DNA of 64,000 nt from Limonium bicolor (taxonomy: Eukaryota > Streptophyta > Magnoliopsida > Caryophyllales > Plumbaginaceae). The stretch lies in assembly GCA_023374045.1 (NCBI GenBank), contig CM041781.1:144762982-144826981 (forward strand). Direction: 5' to 3'. Positions 46,616 to 59,400 of this stretch are shown here, in pieces. The notes beneath the pieces were generated by a model that worked only from the letters and a program-made list of their open reading frames with translations, did not search any database and was not told the origin of the DNA. A program made the translations under genes and the position numbers. The number at the start of each line of letters is the position of its first letter. Position 1 is the stretch's first letter.

Positions 46616-49600
46616 TGTAACACCCCAACCATAAACTCCAAACTTAGTCGATAAACGCAGCGGAAATCTTAACTTAATCATATACCAAAAAGGGCGGTGT
46701 TACACGTCGTTAGCCACCCACGTGGCTAACAAGGCTGTTACTTACAATGTATCGGTCTGATTACGAGAATGCCGAGCATAGTTACAACCTTACAAAAATC
46801 AACTACCCAAAAGAATGACAATATACCGAGTGTATCTGTTCAAAAATCACTAACTAGCTTTACATCCACCAAAAGTAACGACCTCGAGTGTACAAGCACT
46901 ACTCGGGTTTAACATCCAAAATAACAAAATATCAACAATCTAGGACCTACAGCCATTCCGCTTCCTCGATCCTCATCCTGCAATAAACGTAGCCCCCAAA
47001 GGGGTCAGCAACCTTTTGCTGGCATGGTTAACGTGCAGCCTACTGACTACCGGGATACACGCAACTATTGATCATGATAACTGGCATTGATTTTAATCAT
47101 ACAACATATAAATATATCACAAGATTTATTGCAACATAATCACATCACATACATAGTGGGAACATTCACTTAAACAACAACCAACATAGTTAGATCACTT
47201 AGAGAGCCTAGGGAATATTGCCAATCCCATGGTGAGCTCGTTACATAAACTTGTCACCGTCCTGTTAACATGAACGGATAACTTACCCCAGGTGCGTCGG
47301 ATATAGTGATCCAAGCACACCGAACAAATATAGTATGCCCCTATGGCCCGACGTGAGTCAGTAAAATAGCCTTGGTTAAGCTAAAGGGAAGGTTGAAGCC
47401 CAAAATGGAAAACAACCATAACATACAAAGAGAGTCGAACCGGTTATGACATCGACTCCCATACTCACACGCGTGGCCGGAACGACTGGACTCCTCACTT
47501 CCCCAGTTAGCACTTGTTAGAAGTTCAACATAGTATTCAATAAACGCACAGCAAGCAAGTGGTTAAGTCTTGTTAGACACACACACACACAAGGGAAGGG
47601 AGTCGTATCTCAACAGTACAATAATATGAATAACGGTAAACTCGTTACATGGATTAAGTCTTACAAGGTCATAAACACACAGAAAAGCAAACAACACACA
47701 AGCCGGTGTAAACCGGTAGGCAACAGACTGCAAGAAAACCATACCTTGGTCCTTGCTGCGTTCGTTCACCACCGAAGGTAGCTCCTATACATAATTAGTG
47801 ATGTTGGTTAATTACCGTGTTTAACTTCTAATCAGTTAATTACTTCACATAATTATGTTACATACTTTCACACTTAACCTACACTTAATCACCCTCCTAA
47901 TGGTCATTAAAAGTCACCAAACATGTCTTAACAATCATATATTATCATTAACATTCAAATCCCCACCTTGGAAATGCTTTAAAACACTCTCTGGCACATT
48001 TTTAGGGTGGTCCGGGTTTGTGTCCGAGTTTACAAACCCGGACCACACCGTCGGAAAACTTTCTGTCTCATTTTCACCTGGTCCGGGTTTGTATCCGGGT
48101 TTACAAACCCGGACCACATACAGTTTTAAGTCTCGGGTGCGTTTTTGGGGTGGTCCGGGTTTAGGTTCCTGGTTTGAAACCCGGACCACTCCAGTATTAG
48201 TCCAGAACATTATTTTTCAGCCACTTTTCAACCTCCAAACCAAGCCTAACCTTCTCCTAATGTTTCTACATAAATTCTAACATGTTTTAACACTTGTTTG
48301 GCACCTTAAACCTCTCTAATCCCTTGTCTAAATCATCACCCAATTCCTTGATCATATTCACCCAATTTAAACTCTTTCCCTTTCACCAACACTTAAAACA
48401 CCTAGTGTTCTACATGAATTTTGACAGAGGTTCCCCATATTTCTATCATCCTCACACACCTTATCAAGCACACTTGCATTAATCCAACCACCACACTCAT
48501 TCTAGACACTTAGAACACATCCATTCCAGCACTTTCACAACAATAACCACAATGTGCATTAACCTTAAAAGCTTGGCTCTTAGGCCCTTAAACAACATGA
48601 ATTTAAACACTGAATTTCCTCATATTATTAGCAACACCTGCATTTCACTGAGCATTTATATTTGTACAAACCTAAAACACAACTTCTTAAAACATCACAC
48701 AACATAAGGTAAGTCATTTACCTTGAGATTTCTTTCAACTTTTCCTCCTCCTTACTTCTTGTCCACAACCGATTTCCAATGGGTATTTGTTACACTAATG
48801 ACCATGCCAAGATAATCACAATGAGTATTTAGGGTTTTGAATAACATTCCACTAACCCTAGAATTTAGAAATCACTTGAACATAAGGAGGGAATCTTACC
48901 TTCTATTTTCAAAATGAAATGTTGGCAATGGACTGGGGCTAGCTCCAACACTTCTAAAGATTGAACAAGCTAACATGGAGAGAAAACAATGGTGTTTAGT
49001 ACACACCAAAATCGGCCACATGTAAGATGGGGAAAAAGAGGATTTTCGAGTTCTTCCTTACCTTAGAACAACAAGGAGATGATGGGCTTCAAGAATGTGA
49101 AGCTTCCTCTTCAAAATGTGGTACACCCATGGAAGAGAAGTATGGAGTTTTGAGATTTTGAAAGGTACAAAATAATCCCCAAGGTGAGAGGAGTATTTTG
49201 GTGAAAGAATTTCTTGATTTGAAGCAAGGATGAAGAAGTTACAAGGAGTAGAAGATGGGGTTTCTTTGGCATGTATAAATCGCCATTACTGGAGCCAAAT
49301 GAAGAAGAAGGCTGAGAGAGAGGGAAGGAATCGTGAGGCAACAGAGAAATGAGGGAGAGAGAGAGTGTGAGAGAGGGTATTGTGTGTGAGAGAGAAGATA
49401 AAGTAATATGCTTTATTATTTTGTCTTGTAGCTAATAGAGGAGTGAAATAAAAGAGAGGGAGAGAGAGAGAAATCGTGAGACACAAGGAGAGAGGGGAAA
49501 AATTGATTTTTATTTTACAATGTGAGAGAGTGGCATTTGGTCATTAGCAGATAACTCCCGTTAGTTCCCGAACTGTCAGTTTTAACAGTCCGGGTCCGGT

Positions 49601-49884
49601 TTCCGGATTTTTGTTTTATTTATTTTTATGGTCCTAGACCTTGAATAATATTTAATTATAGCCATATGATTGACTATAAATTTTTATTAGTCCATTTAAA
49701 CCCGGTTAAAGTTACATTCCCGGGTTTCTCGAAAAACGTGTTTTAAAGCCCGTTTTGCATTTTTAATCCACTATCTGGATCCGTTTCCTTCGGGAATTTT
49801 TCCCACATGTTCTTAATGACTAAAATAAGCCTTAGAATATAATAATTATATATTTAACTAACATATAAGGTTTGGGGTATTTCA
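46616..49884 (-). repeat. 5' LTR of element 2
   Basis: About 3.27 kb, nearly identical to 37162-40425. Contains the terminal hairpin (46709-46730), paired hairpins near 46985-47015 and the hairpin array (48009-48188). The open frames at 47855-48280 are exact repeats of those in the other LTR. Confidence 0.93.
48009..48188. repeat. Hairpin-word array, 5' LTR of element 2
   Basis: Three GGTCCGGGTTT / AAACCCGGACC units, identical to the copy at 38549-38728. Confidence 0.9.
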
Positions 49885-49889
49885 ACTTA

Positions 49890-50060
49890 TTTTGCTAAAC
49901 GTTCTTTATAATGCGAGAACGATGGGAACATGAAAAACGCTTTAGTCTAACAAGCGTTCTTTATGCTCAGCCAAAAACACCGCTTATCACATATAAGGTT
50001 CTTATGATGGTTGGAGGGAGAGTTTAAAGAACGCTTATATGGATAAGCATACTTTATGTC
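49890..50060. repeat. CACTA2 3' subterminal repeats beyond the gypsy insertion
   Basis: AACGCTT and AAGCGTTCTTTATG words recur, continuing those at 37040-37160 on the other side of element 2. They mark the 3' side of CACTA2. Confidence 0.8.
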
Positions 50061-51899
50061 TTCCCTTTTAATTTTTTTTTCAAAAATCTCTGTTCCACAC
50101 AATGTTACAGATATCGCAAATCGATAATGCAACAACTACATTATTTTCAACACATCAGAAGCCATTACAATAAAACTGTAACAGACGAACTCTACAAATT
50201 AATTTACAACAGTTACAAACACATCAGATCCCAATTAATTACAACAGATCAGCTAGTATTAGTACCACGGCTGCAACAGACAAAATTACAATTAAATCCA
50301 ACAAAAGCATTACAGTTGTATTCTGCAAGCTGTAGAAATTTGATAATGCAACAAACTGCATTTTTCAACACAATGCAAGTGTACTTGACAATTATGCATT
50401 ACAGGTGCAAATAGTTCAGTTAAGACAACTTCAAAAAAGAAAAAATAGCTACAACAACTTCATGACTTCTGCTGACCATCATTTATTGCTTTCAACCAGT
50501 AAGAGCACATGTGCTCCTTGACAAACTCTAGATCGGCTAGTGAATAAGTAGCTCCTTGTTTTGCGAAGAAAGCATCAATCTACGCGCGAGAAATATAAAA
50601 GCAAGTAGACCATTTAAACTTATCCAACATGCACAAACAATTAAATTACCAATTCAATACAAAACTTATAATACGTACTTGAACTACATTACTGATGGAG
50701 TCGATATTGGCCCGATGTCATACATGTTATCGCATCACAAAATATCCACAACTGCTGCTATCCGGTTGCCTAGGACACTTTTCAATAAAATATATTATTA
50801 TATACACACATTAATATACAAAATATATTTAATATGCATGATCAGTAAATAGAATGTTTTGCCCTTTTAAATATATTCATATCCAAAGGAAAATTCATAG
50901 CACGGACATGTTCATGCCATCTCTATAACTACTGAAATTAATTAAACAAGCATTTAAGTGACAAGTAATAAAAAAAGTATAAAATTTTATTTTGAAATGA
51001 AAATATGCACAATTTACTTACTTTTTTAGTAGCGTAGAAATGGAGATGTTTTCTCCTATATCCTTCAATAGGGTCAATCACTAAACAAGTTGATGAGTAA
51101 GTACACACCACTAACAACAACAAGTGATTGCTACAAGTTCAAACAACAACAAATCAACTTCAGCTTCGAAATATGAGTTAACATAAAACATAAAGACAAA
51201 GATAAGGTTCGTCAAGCACGCTTACATCTGATGATATGGTATGAACACATATCGGCTACCCCTTCTAACCGCCGTAATTATGGCAGTGCGCATATGGTTC
51301 TGACACGCCACACACCGTCTCTCATAGCTTCATTAGAAGACATGATTTGTGGACATAGGAGGTGACCGCATTTGCCATTTTCTTTGACACCAACCTCGAT
51401 AGTAAGGGCCTTTGATGACAAAGGCATTCAATTAAAATTATACATAAAACTTACTATTAATTGAGAGAGAAAAAATGAGATACTTACAAGCAGTAGACTT
51501 GAATCACCGAGATGTTCAGCATATCACCAAGCAGCAGCTCCTTGACATCAGTAAGACTGATCAGCAAGTCCGTGGTATCTTCGTTGTGGAACAAATGTGC
51601 CGGAACCTTAAGGATGAAGTCAATGAGCCATCAACCTTCCTGAGTATCGTGTTATATAACAGCTGTTGACGCCTTCCCAATGACTTCACCACATTTTCGT
51701 GAAGAATGAAATTGCGCCGAATTGGACTGATGTAGTCATCCTATTGACCTGACGGTCCCTTTCCTTTCGACGCAGTGACTTGCTTACCTTTGTCAGCAAT
51801 AGAACAGGGGTCTAAGAATGACAAGTTAGTATACATTAGAAAACTATCCAAAAACTGCATTTAATGAAATGGTAATTAGTAAACAAATTTAAGTTCTTT
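50061..51899 (-). other. 3' part of CACTA2, no firm gene
   Basis: AT-rich sequence with short frames only. The part at 51475-51780 could hold further exons of the TNPA-like gene on the minus strand (text corresponding to HENVVKSLGRR), but stops prevent a clear model. Nothing else was recognised. Confidence 0.4.
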
Positions 51900-51909
51900 T
51901 ACTTACCGT

Positions 51910-53558
51910 ATCAGATAAATCCATCAGATGGCAAGGCCACAGTACTTGTGAGCCATGTGCTTCAATGACAGTGCTCCAATCATTCCACTCTATCGTAGTG
52001 GAATGTGATCACAACCTTGAACGACACTGTCTACGAACACACAGACGTACCAGGCCGGAACCCGCTTAAAATGGCATTGTGACGTCGAATCAATCTGTAG
52101 AATTATGCCTAATGCAACCTGAGAGGTGCCATGTTCATTGATCTGTAGAAGACGACACTTTTTGTTCCCTAATAAACAAACACAAACAATTAGACGCATA
52201 CATTACAACATGCATACTTTTGATTAATTGAAAAAATGAATAACGACAAAACACTAAAATTCACATACCTGAAGCTTGGCATAAGGGAATGGATCAGAAG
52301 GTGCAGGTACGGTGTAAGAAACTGAAACCTGAGAGGCGCAGGGGCGGGAGCGGTGTGCAAGGGCGGTAGCGGTGCAGGGGCGGTAGCGGGTGCAGGGGGC
52401 GGAAGCGGGTGCAGGGCGGACACTAATGAGATAGAAGATTGATGCCCCTGACACAACTGTTGCATCAATCTCGCTTCCATTTGTTGCATCTGCTATTGCA
52501 TATCAGATTGGAACTGCTGTGTCAACCTTGTTTCGATCTCCCTCAATGCTTCCTCCTTCCCCATCCGCTGGGAGCGAGGAATAACTCCCTCTGACGCACT
52601 GCGGATCCAAATCCTCAAACTCTCCTAGGGTAATTCTTCTTGCCAAATGCTTTGTTCAATGCATCATCCTGACTATGAGGCTGGCCAAGAAAAGAATCAG
52701 CACCTCTGCTGTCTTGTACATGCAAAAAAAGCATGTAAATTATGAATTAGATCAAATAAGTAAAACATAAATAAATTGTAAGAAAATTTATAGACTATTA
52801 AATATTACTCAGGACACTCACAATTTTGCAGCTAAGTCTGCAGTCTCCTTCAGCGGATAATATAGTTCGCTGTCCTTCTCTAATTGTCGGCCAAGCATGT
52901 ATGCTTGTGCCCGATTCACCTCATCCAGACTCTGAATCGGCTCAACTGTGCCGCCCTCACGCATACGCTTCAGATACCCCTTTTCAATCCAGCCTGGTAT
53001 ACGTCCCGCATACCCAGCTCGGCCCATGTAGTGTGGGTTCTGATCTTTCAAGTGATTCTCTCGAGCTTTTTCTTGAATTGCCTGTGGAAAGAATACAATT
53101 CATTTTAACTTTATCTTGTTAGATTAACAACATAAACTTAAAAGTTAATATATGAAAACAATTACTTACCCGGAACTCAGGGGTGATATGGAAGTTATAG
53201 AATTCCTTCCAGTCCTCCTCAGTGATCATGCCAGCGTACAACTCATAGGGAGGCACCTTCTTCGGGTTGTTCGTATTGATCCAACCAGCCACCAGCCTAT
53301 TTTTGAACGATCGCATACGCAAAGCAAGCAGTGACAACACTTTATCATATGCTTCATCTGGGATCTGGTACTTCTTCTTCAAGCTCACCCACATGGTCTT
53401 CTTTGTTTCCGGATCTTGGTTCCTCCAGTTTTTGTTGATACAACAATGGGTCTTAACCAATCGACCCATGGCGTTGGCAAACTTCTGCTTAGACCTGCCA
53501 GTGGGTCTAAGATACCTATAATATATACATATATATGTTAGTCATGCATAATATATAG

Positions 53559-53597
<39 letters not shown>

Positions 53598-53716
53598 TCA
53601 GTATATGAAAAAATAAAACAGAATAACATATAGGTGTAAGATATACCTATCCCACACCAGATCAATCATTCCACTCTCCTTCTTCTCGTTTAGACCACGT
53701 GACGGTCCTCGTGTCT
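51910..53716 (-). pseudogene. TNPA-like protein gene of CACTA2 (plant En/Spm transposase type)
   Basis: Second gene of the CACTA element; such proteins bind the subterminal repeats. Exons on the minus strand: about 53716-53647 (ending MIDLVWDR, then GTATAT); 53518-53170 (YLRPTGRSKQKFANAM, later WVSLKKKYQIPDEAY and VPPYELYAGMITEEDWKEF); 53084-52818 (ENHLKDQNPHYMGRAGY, QSLDEVNRAQAYMLGR); a Pro/Ala-rich repetitive stretch near 52300-52440; and about 52160-51910 (KCRLLQINEHG, VCVFVDSVVQGCDHIPL, then after a frameshift near 52003 LWPCHLMDLSD). The layout fits the Ptta/En/Spm family. A TA repeat lies in the first intron (53560-53595). Confidence 0.7.
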
Positions 53717-54024
53717 TTCGTGGAGGGTCCTGAGAGGTCATAGGAGGGTCCTAAGAGGTCGTATGAGGGTCCTGAGAGGTCGTAGGAGGGTCCTGAGAGG
53801 TCGAAGGAGCATCAACGGCAACAACGGTCTGTGTCCGCTAACTACATCCCTGCATCTATCTCCATCTCCTCATCACACTGTAGGAGCATCTCATCGTCGG
53901 CATCCATAATATGCACAGTATCATTACATAAATATATAGTTAGTGACATTAATAGAGTCATAAATAATCATAAATTGTACATGCATGTGTTGAGCATTCA
54001 CTTTTAAACCAGACTTACTTTTTG

Positions 54025-57000
54025 TCATTTTTCCACCCACAACCCTTCTCCATGATCTGATCTTGTACACTGAAAGTTGGTCACATTATCAACTTCCATT
54101 GGCATTTGGAGGGGAACATTGTCCATTTCACAGTCATAATCTTCCTCGTCCACAACACCATCAACACCAACTATCCGTTGCTTACTTTGCAATACAACTG
54201 ACCATCTGGGATTAAATTGATCACGACAATAGAACACTTGTCTAGCTTTAGAAGCAACTATAAACGGTTCTTCTGTGTATGTCAATGCATTTAGGTCAAC
54301 CAACTTTGTACCATGTTCCACCTGACGGTAACTGCGCTTGTTGTCTACCCATTTGCATTTAAAGACACAAGTTTCGTAACAGGTGTAGTTAAGGGTCCAA
54401 ATCTCCTGAATCACACCATAATACTCTTTCCTCATTGTCACTCCCTTACTACCTGCATCTTGATATATTTCCTGTGAAGTAGTTAGATGAACACCACTAT
54501 TTTGATTTGTTGACGTACAGTCTTGGCGTTCAGTATAAAAAGTGAACCCATTCACATCGAAATCCTCGTACGATAAAACATCAAGATTCGGACCGAGTGC
54601 TAATAACTTAACCATTTCAGTCACATTGTCTGAATCTCCATGCGTAACTTTTTCTTTAAACCATGTAACGAATGTAGCATTCTGCTCCTTCTTTAATCTC
54701 TCATCACTCATTGACGGATGTTGTGCTCTAAGAGCGCTTAAGTGTGACGTGAAGTATGGTTCAACATCTTTGACATGGCTCAACACGGTTAGATGTGCTT
54801 TACATAATGCACCAAAATCGGGCCTTACCATTTTTTCCCGATTGTACCTACACCCTGTAACTTGCCCTCATGTCTTGATCTCGGAAGTCCTATGTGGTCC
54901 ACGCCTTCTAAGTAGTGGGGTGCAAAAGTCAATCACTTCCTCAGTTACATATCCTTCAACAGTGCTTCCCTTTGGACGTCTGCGGTTTTTCATTTTTTTT
55001 AAGCACACCCATGTATCTTTCGAATGGATACATATACCTGAGATATAATGGGCCACACTCCTTGATCTCCCTTACTAAATGAACAAGCAGATGCACCATA
55101 ATATCAAAAAATGAAGGTGGAAAATACATCTCCAACTGGCACATTGTGACAATTAGTTCAGCTTGCAACTTGTCTAGTGTCTGCACATCTAGAACTTTGG
55201 CAGAAACTCCATTGAAAAACATGGGCAAATTTGTAATGGTTTTCCTGACATCATGTGGGGAGAATTCCATGAATTGCAATGGGAAGCAAATGTTGCATCA
55301 AAACATGGTAGTCGTGAAATTTCATCCCTACTAACTTGAGTTCATACATGGACACCCAACTTCTTATGTTGGAAGAGTACCCTGATGGTACTTTGATGTC
55401 ATAAATAGCACTGTAAAAACTCTTTTTCTCCTCTTTGGATAGAGTGTGACATGCGAGAGGTAGGAAGATACGGGTGCCTCTTTGTTGCGGGTGGAGCTCT
55501 GTTCGTATGCCCAACTCTACTAAATCTTTTCTCCCCTTTAAATGATCTTTTGTTTTCCCTTTAATGTTTAGAAACATTCCACCAAGACTTTCTCCCACAT
55601 TTTTCTCGATGTGCATGGAATCAATACAATGCCTTACTTGCAGATGTTGCCAATACTCAAGATCAAAAAATATCGACCTTTTCTTCCAAACACTCTTCTC
55701 CGTATCTTTAGTTGGAGGACCAAAGTTGTTCACAATATCTTTCACCCGGTTATAAACATCAACACCTGATAAAGGTTTCTGAGCTACAGCATGATCAGTT
55801 GTCCCGTCAAATTCATCTATCATCTGTCCGGTACTTATGGTCTTGGAAGGAATTTTCGATGACCCATATACACATTTTTTCCACTATGTTTTAATCGGAT
55901 ATTGCATGTGTTATCACCGCATACAGGACACGCTAATGCTCCTTTGATTGTATATCCAGATAGATTTTCGTATGCTGGAAAGTCATTTACTGTACAAAAC
56001 AGGATAGCACGAAGTGTGAAGTTTTCCATTGCATAAGAATCATATATTGTTGCTCCCTTATTCCATAAGAGTTTCAAGTCATCAATAAGCGGCTGCAGAA
56101 ACACATCAATATTATTCCCCGGTTGTTTTGGACCTGATATCAACATTGATAGAATAATATGCCTAGGCTTCATGCACAACCATGGTGGGAGGTTGTATAC
56201 AGTCAACAGAACAGGCCAAGTACTGTGTACACTACTCAAAGTGCCATACTGGTTCATTCCATCCGTGCATAAGCCAAGTCTTAAATTTCTTGATTATATA
56301 CCAAACTCATGATACATTCTGTCAATGTTTCTCCATTGCGGTGAATCAGCAGGATGTCGTAATTTACCATTGTCCACCCTATGTGTTGCATGCCACCTAA
56401 GGTTTTTAGTATCCTTCAGAACTGCAAATAACTGCCTAAATCTTGGGATTATTGGCAAATACCATAACACCTTCACAGAGGAACGAACCTTTGACTAGTT
56501 GCTGTCCTAATGATCTTTCTTTACATAACGTGATTTACCACATTTAGGACAACAATCATCTAGCTCATGCTCCTTCCAGAACAAAATACACCCCGATGGA
56601 CAAGCATGTATTTTCTTGTACTCCATACCCATTGGACACATTAACTTCTTCGTCTCATAAGTAGTTGTAGGTATTACATTGTCATCAGGTAGTATCTCCT
56701 TAATAATTTGCAATAGTTCCGTGAAACTTACATCGCTCCATCCGTGTTTTGATTTGACATTAAATAGTTTCAGGGTCACACTTAATTTGTTCAGCGTCAG
56801 TGCATCACATCCAGCGTACAGTGGTTCTTTACATGACTGCATAAAGTTTTCATGTGTATTCGGTTTGTTGGTAAAGTATTGTTCGTCATCTTCCAACAAT
56901 GTGTCAAGGTTCGCATCTTCTGTCTCGTCGTTAATCGTGCAGTTGTCATCATCCCCAAAGTTTTTTGTGTCATCCCCAAAGGTTTCAGTGTCGTCCAATT

Positions 57001-57289
57001 CTGATTGCTCTACTGAAGCTTCTGCAGCATAGTCCAACACATCCACTGCATGCTGACCATGCCATAGTGCTATGTCTTCGTAATCTTTCGTAAACCCACG
57101 ATGAATCAAATGATCCTTAATTTTGTCAATGTCTCTGTACTTGAAGTCGTTTTTGTAGTCGATGCATGGACACAAAATATACCTCTTATCCCTCGATTGA
57201 AGATTGTTGACAAGGATCTTACAGAACCTATCGACCCCTTGTAGGTAATCGTTATCAAGTCTGTCATTGTACATCTTTGAACGTTTCAT
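54025..57289 (-). pseudogene. TNP2-like CACTA transposase, broken
   Basis: Transposase of the TNP2 (En/Spm TNPD) family. The N-terminal transposase-associated domain runs from ATG at 57289 (KMYNDRLDNDYLQGVDRF; HLIHRGFTKDY), followed by a Cys-rich part (CPSGCILFWKEHELDDCCPK). The core is spread over 56476-55251 (KVLWYLPIIPRFRQLF, YSSNIRSWVSMYELK, HIEKNVGESLGGMFLN). The DUF4218-type segment is 55279-54956 (CQLEMYFPPSFFDIMVHL) and the DUF4216-type segment 54831-54025 (GFTFYTERQD, PRWSVVLQSKQRI). Breaks: two TAG codons near 56509 and 56497, a TAA near 56293, and frameshifts near 55850, 55265, 55000 and 54868. No active enzyme would be made as read. Confidence 0.88.
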
Positions 57290-57393
57290 CTCTTTCTGTA
57301 AGATTGATGTATTACTTTACAGCTGATCGATATTGTTCATATGTTGGTAGATATTAGTCTGGTTACTTTTAAAAATTTACAACCTAAACCTAT

Positions 57394-57594
57394 CCAATCA
57401 CGTTCAATCTCACATGCGAACAAGTTTATAAAAACAATCCATTGAAAATTTCGGCAGCATTTTCCTTCCGTTCTTCTAGTGTATATATGAATATATACAC
57501 CCGAAGAACAAAAGGGAAATGCTACCGAAATTTTAAATGAACTGTTTTTTATAAACTTGTTCACTACCTAGAAGGTGAGATCAAACGTGATTGG
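57394..57594. repeat. 200-bp foldback in the transposase leader
   Basis: Arms CCAATCACG (57394) and CGTGATTGG (to 57594) begin a long imperfect inverted repeat. The pairs include GAACAAGTTTATAAAAA with TTTTTATAAACTTGTTC and GTGTATATAT with ATATATACAC. It meets near 57490. A second small palindrome, GATATAC with GTATATC, follows near 57622-57645. It lies upstream of the transposase ATG on the minus strand, so it is probably in its leader. Confidence 0.75.
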
Positions 57595-57699
57595 ACAGTC
57601 CCGACGGGGATTATCCAAGATATACTCTAGTAGGTATATCTCGGACGGGTGACTATGTTCGAGTATATTTAATAGCTATTCAAAGAAACACTATATATA

Positions 57700-59110
57700 T
57701 AAACGTACAATTAAGAAGTAATTAGAGAAAAATTATAAACTAACCTAATCTGGTGCGTAGTAGTCTGCTTAGTCCTGATGTGAAAGAGCTAGACTTCAAC
57801 CGGCCTGTATCAGGTGTGAGACAATAAAAGTACTACCAATGCCTGGAGATAGTTTGTACACAACAATAATTACATTATGAATCCAATAATTCAATAGTTT
57901 GACAAAATTTTCTGGGAAATCTGATAGAACTCCCCCTAAAATATAGGGTTTCACCACAATAGAAATAATCAACCACAGTGCACACGAATTTCAGCCATTT
58001 CTTAAGAACGTTTTATCAAAAATATATTTGATCGAACAAAATGCATCTTCCTATAATTTTCCCAACTAATCAACCATAGTCAAAAACTTAATCCCCATTT
58101 AATTTCTAACCAAATTTTGCCACAACTATGTGGCTATATTTGTATGCCCAAACGCATTATATTTCTCGCCTAATAAACACATTAATCCCAAGTCCATTTG
58201 GACACAACCAGCAAGTAAAAATTAGCACATAGTACAAGAGGCGATAGTTTGGTTTACAAATTAAATTAATCCCAAACACTTAATCATAAACCCATTAATC
58301 TCAAACAGAGCATGTATGTTCCTGATCGACAGTTTGGTTTTGCAAAATTTTGTCATAACTACGTGGCTATATTTGTATGCCCAAACACATTATATTTTTC
58401 GTCTAATAAACACATTAATCCCAAGTCCATTTGGACACAACCAGCAAGTACCAAAAATCAGCACATAAAACATGAGTCGACAGTTTAATTGGTTTGCAAA
58501 ATTAATCCCAAACACTTAATTAATCCTAATAAACACATTAATCCCAAACAAATCATGTTTATATGTTCCTGATCGACAGTTTGGTTAGCAAAATTACCTC
58601 CAACAGAATCAAGAATAAAGACGATAGAGCATGATCGATGTTCCTTTCGCTAATTGGGTTGTAAAATTACTGCAGATCAGTGAAGGGAGGCGACAACATG
58701 TATATATGTTCCTGTTCGATCACAAGTTGAATTACAAAAATAAGAGTGAAAGAGCAGGGCATATATTATGTATATGTTCCTGTTCGTAGACTTGCTCATT
58801 AAATTACCGAAACAGAGGCGACAGGCATGCATGTATATGGCCTTCACTAGTTTAGGTTGCAGAGATCGATCGATGATCAGAGAATAAAGATGTGCGCGCG
58901 CGCAATATCGGGAGAAAGCAACGCACTAGCAGGTGCGGGGGACGGAAAGCGGCGGCGGCGGCATGGACGGCGACGACAGTGCGGACGATGGTAGTAGCGG
59001 ACGGTTTGGGGTATTTTGATCGTGAGCTCAGTCGATTGAGAGCTAGCTAGAGGGTTGTAATAGAAAGCGCGGGAGAGAGAGAGATTAAAATTTTCGAGAA
59101 AGAGGTTTAG
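57700..59110 (-). other. CACTA2 leader with repeated modules
   Basis: No transposase coding is present. Long near-repeats occur: text around 58120-58230 recurs at 58370-58470 (TAACTACGTGGCTATATTTG-like, GACACAACCAGCAAGTA). Modules TGTTCCTGATCGACAGTTTG (58318, 58563), TGTTCCTTTCGCTAATTGGG (58640) and TGTTCCTGTTCG (58706, 58769) each lead into AAAATTAC-like text. A GC-rich patch is at 58930-59000. Confidence 0.6.
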
Positions 59111-59114
59111 TAAT

Positions 59115-59400
59115 TCAGGCAACATAAAGAACGCTTCACTAAAGAAGTGTTTTTTATGCTGAGAGTAGTAACATAAAATATGCTTCTAAAGTGAAGCGTT
59201 CTTTATGTTGAGCGTTCCACAGACATAAAAACGCTTTCTAGGTGAAGCGTTCTTTATATGTTACATATAAAGAACGCTTATTTACCAAGTGTTTTTTGTT
59301 TTTGGGCACGATACAATAAAGAACGCTTCTTAAGTGAAGCATTTTTTAAAATGTCCGGCCTAAAGCATAAATGCAACGCCTTGCTTTATATCGTTCTTTA
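59115..59400. repeat. CACTA2 5' subterminal palindromic repeats
   Basis: AAAGAACGCTT, AAGCGTTCTTTATG and variants in both orientations, about eight copies, next to the terminus at 59472. Same words as CACTA1. Confidence 0.85.

Larger units (their letters stand above)
37162..49884 (-). mobile_element. Element 2: complete Tekay/Del-type gypsy retrotransposon with an AlkB exon
   Basis: On the minus strand: 5' LTR 49884-46616, primer binding site, gag, AlkB, pol, polypurine tract and 3' LTR 40425-37162. The 5-bp target duplication ACTTA is perfect (37157-37161, 49885-49889). The two LTRs are nearly identical by eye, differing by a handful of small indels and substitutions, so the insertion is recent. 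Its LTR sequence and hairpin words differ from element 1, while gag, AlkB and pol are close relatives. Confidence 0.96.

Noticed and set aside
50127..50852. Two plus-strand frames of about 95 codons in the 3' part of CACTA2
   Set aside because: Low-complexity Gln/Tyr/Asn-rich translation on the strand opposite to the CACTA genes, with no conserved motif.
51475..51669. 64-codon plus-strand frame with MTKQQLLD-like text
   Set aside because: It is antisense to the CACTA2 genes; the minus strand reads at least as well as TNPA-like exon remnants, so it was not called as a gene.
53560..53595. TA dinucleotide run as an unusual element
   Set aside because: An ordinary microsatellite in an intron of the TNPA-like gene.
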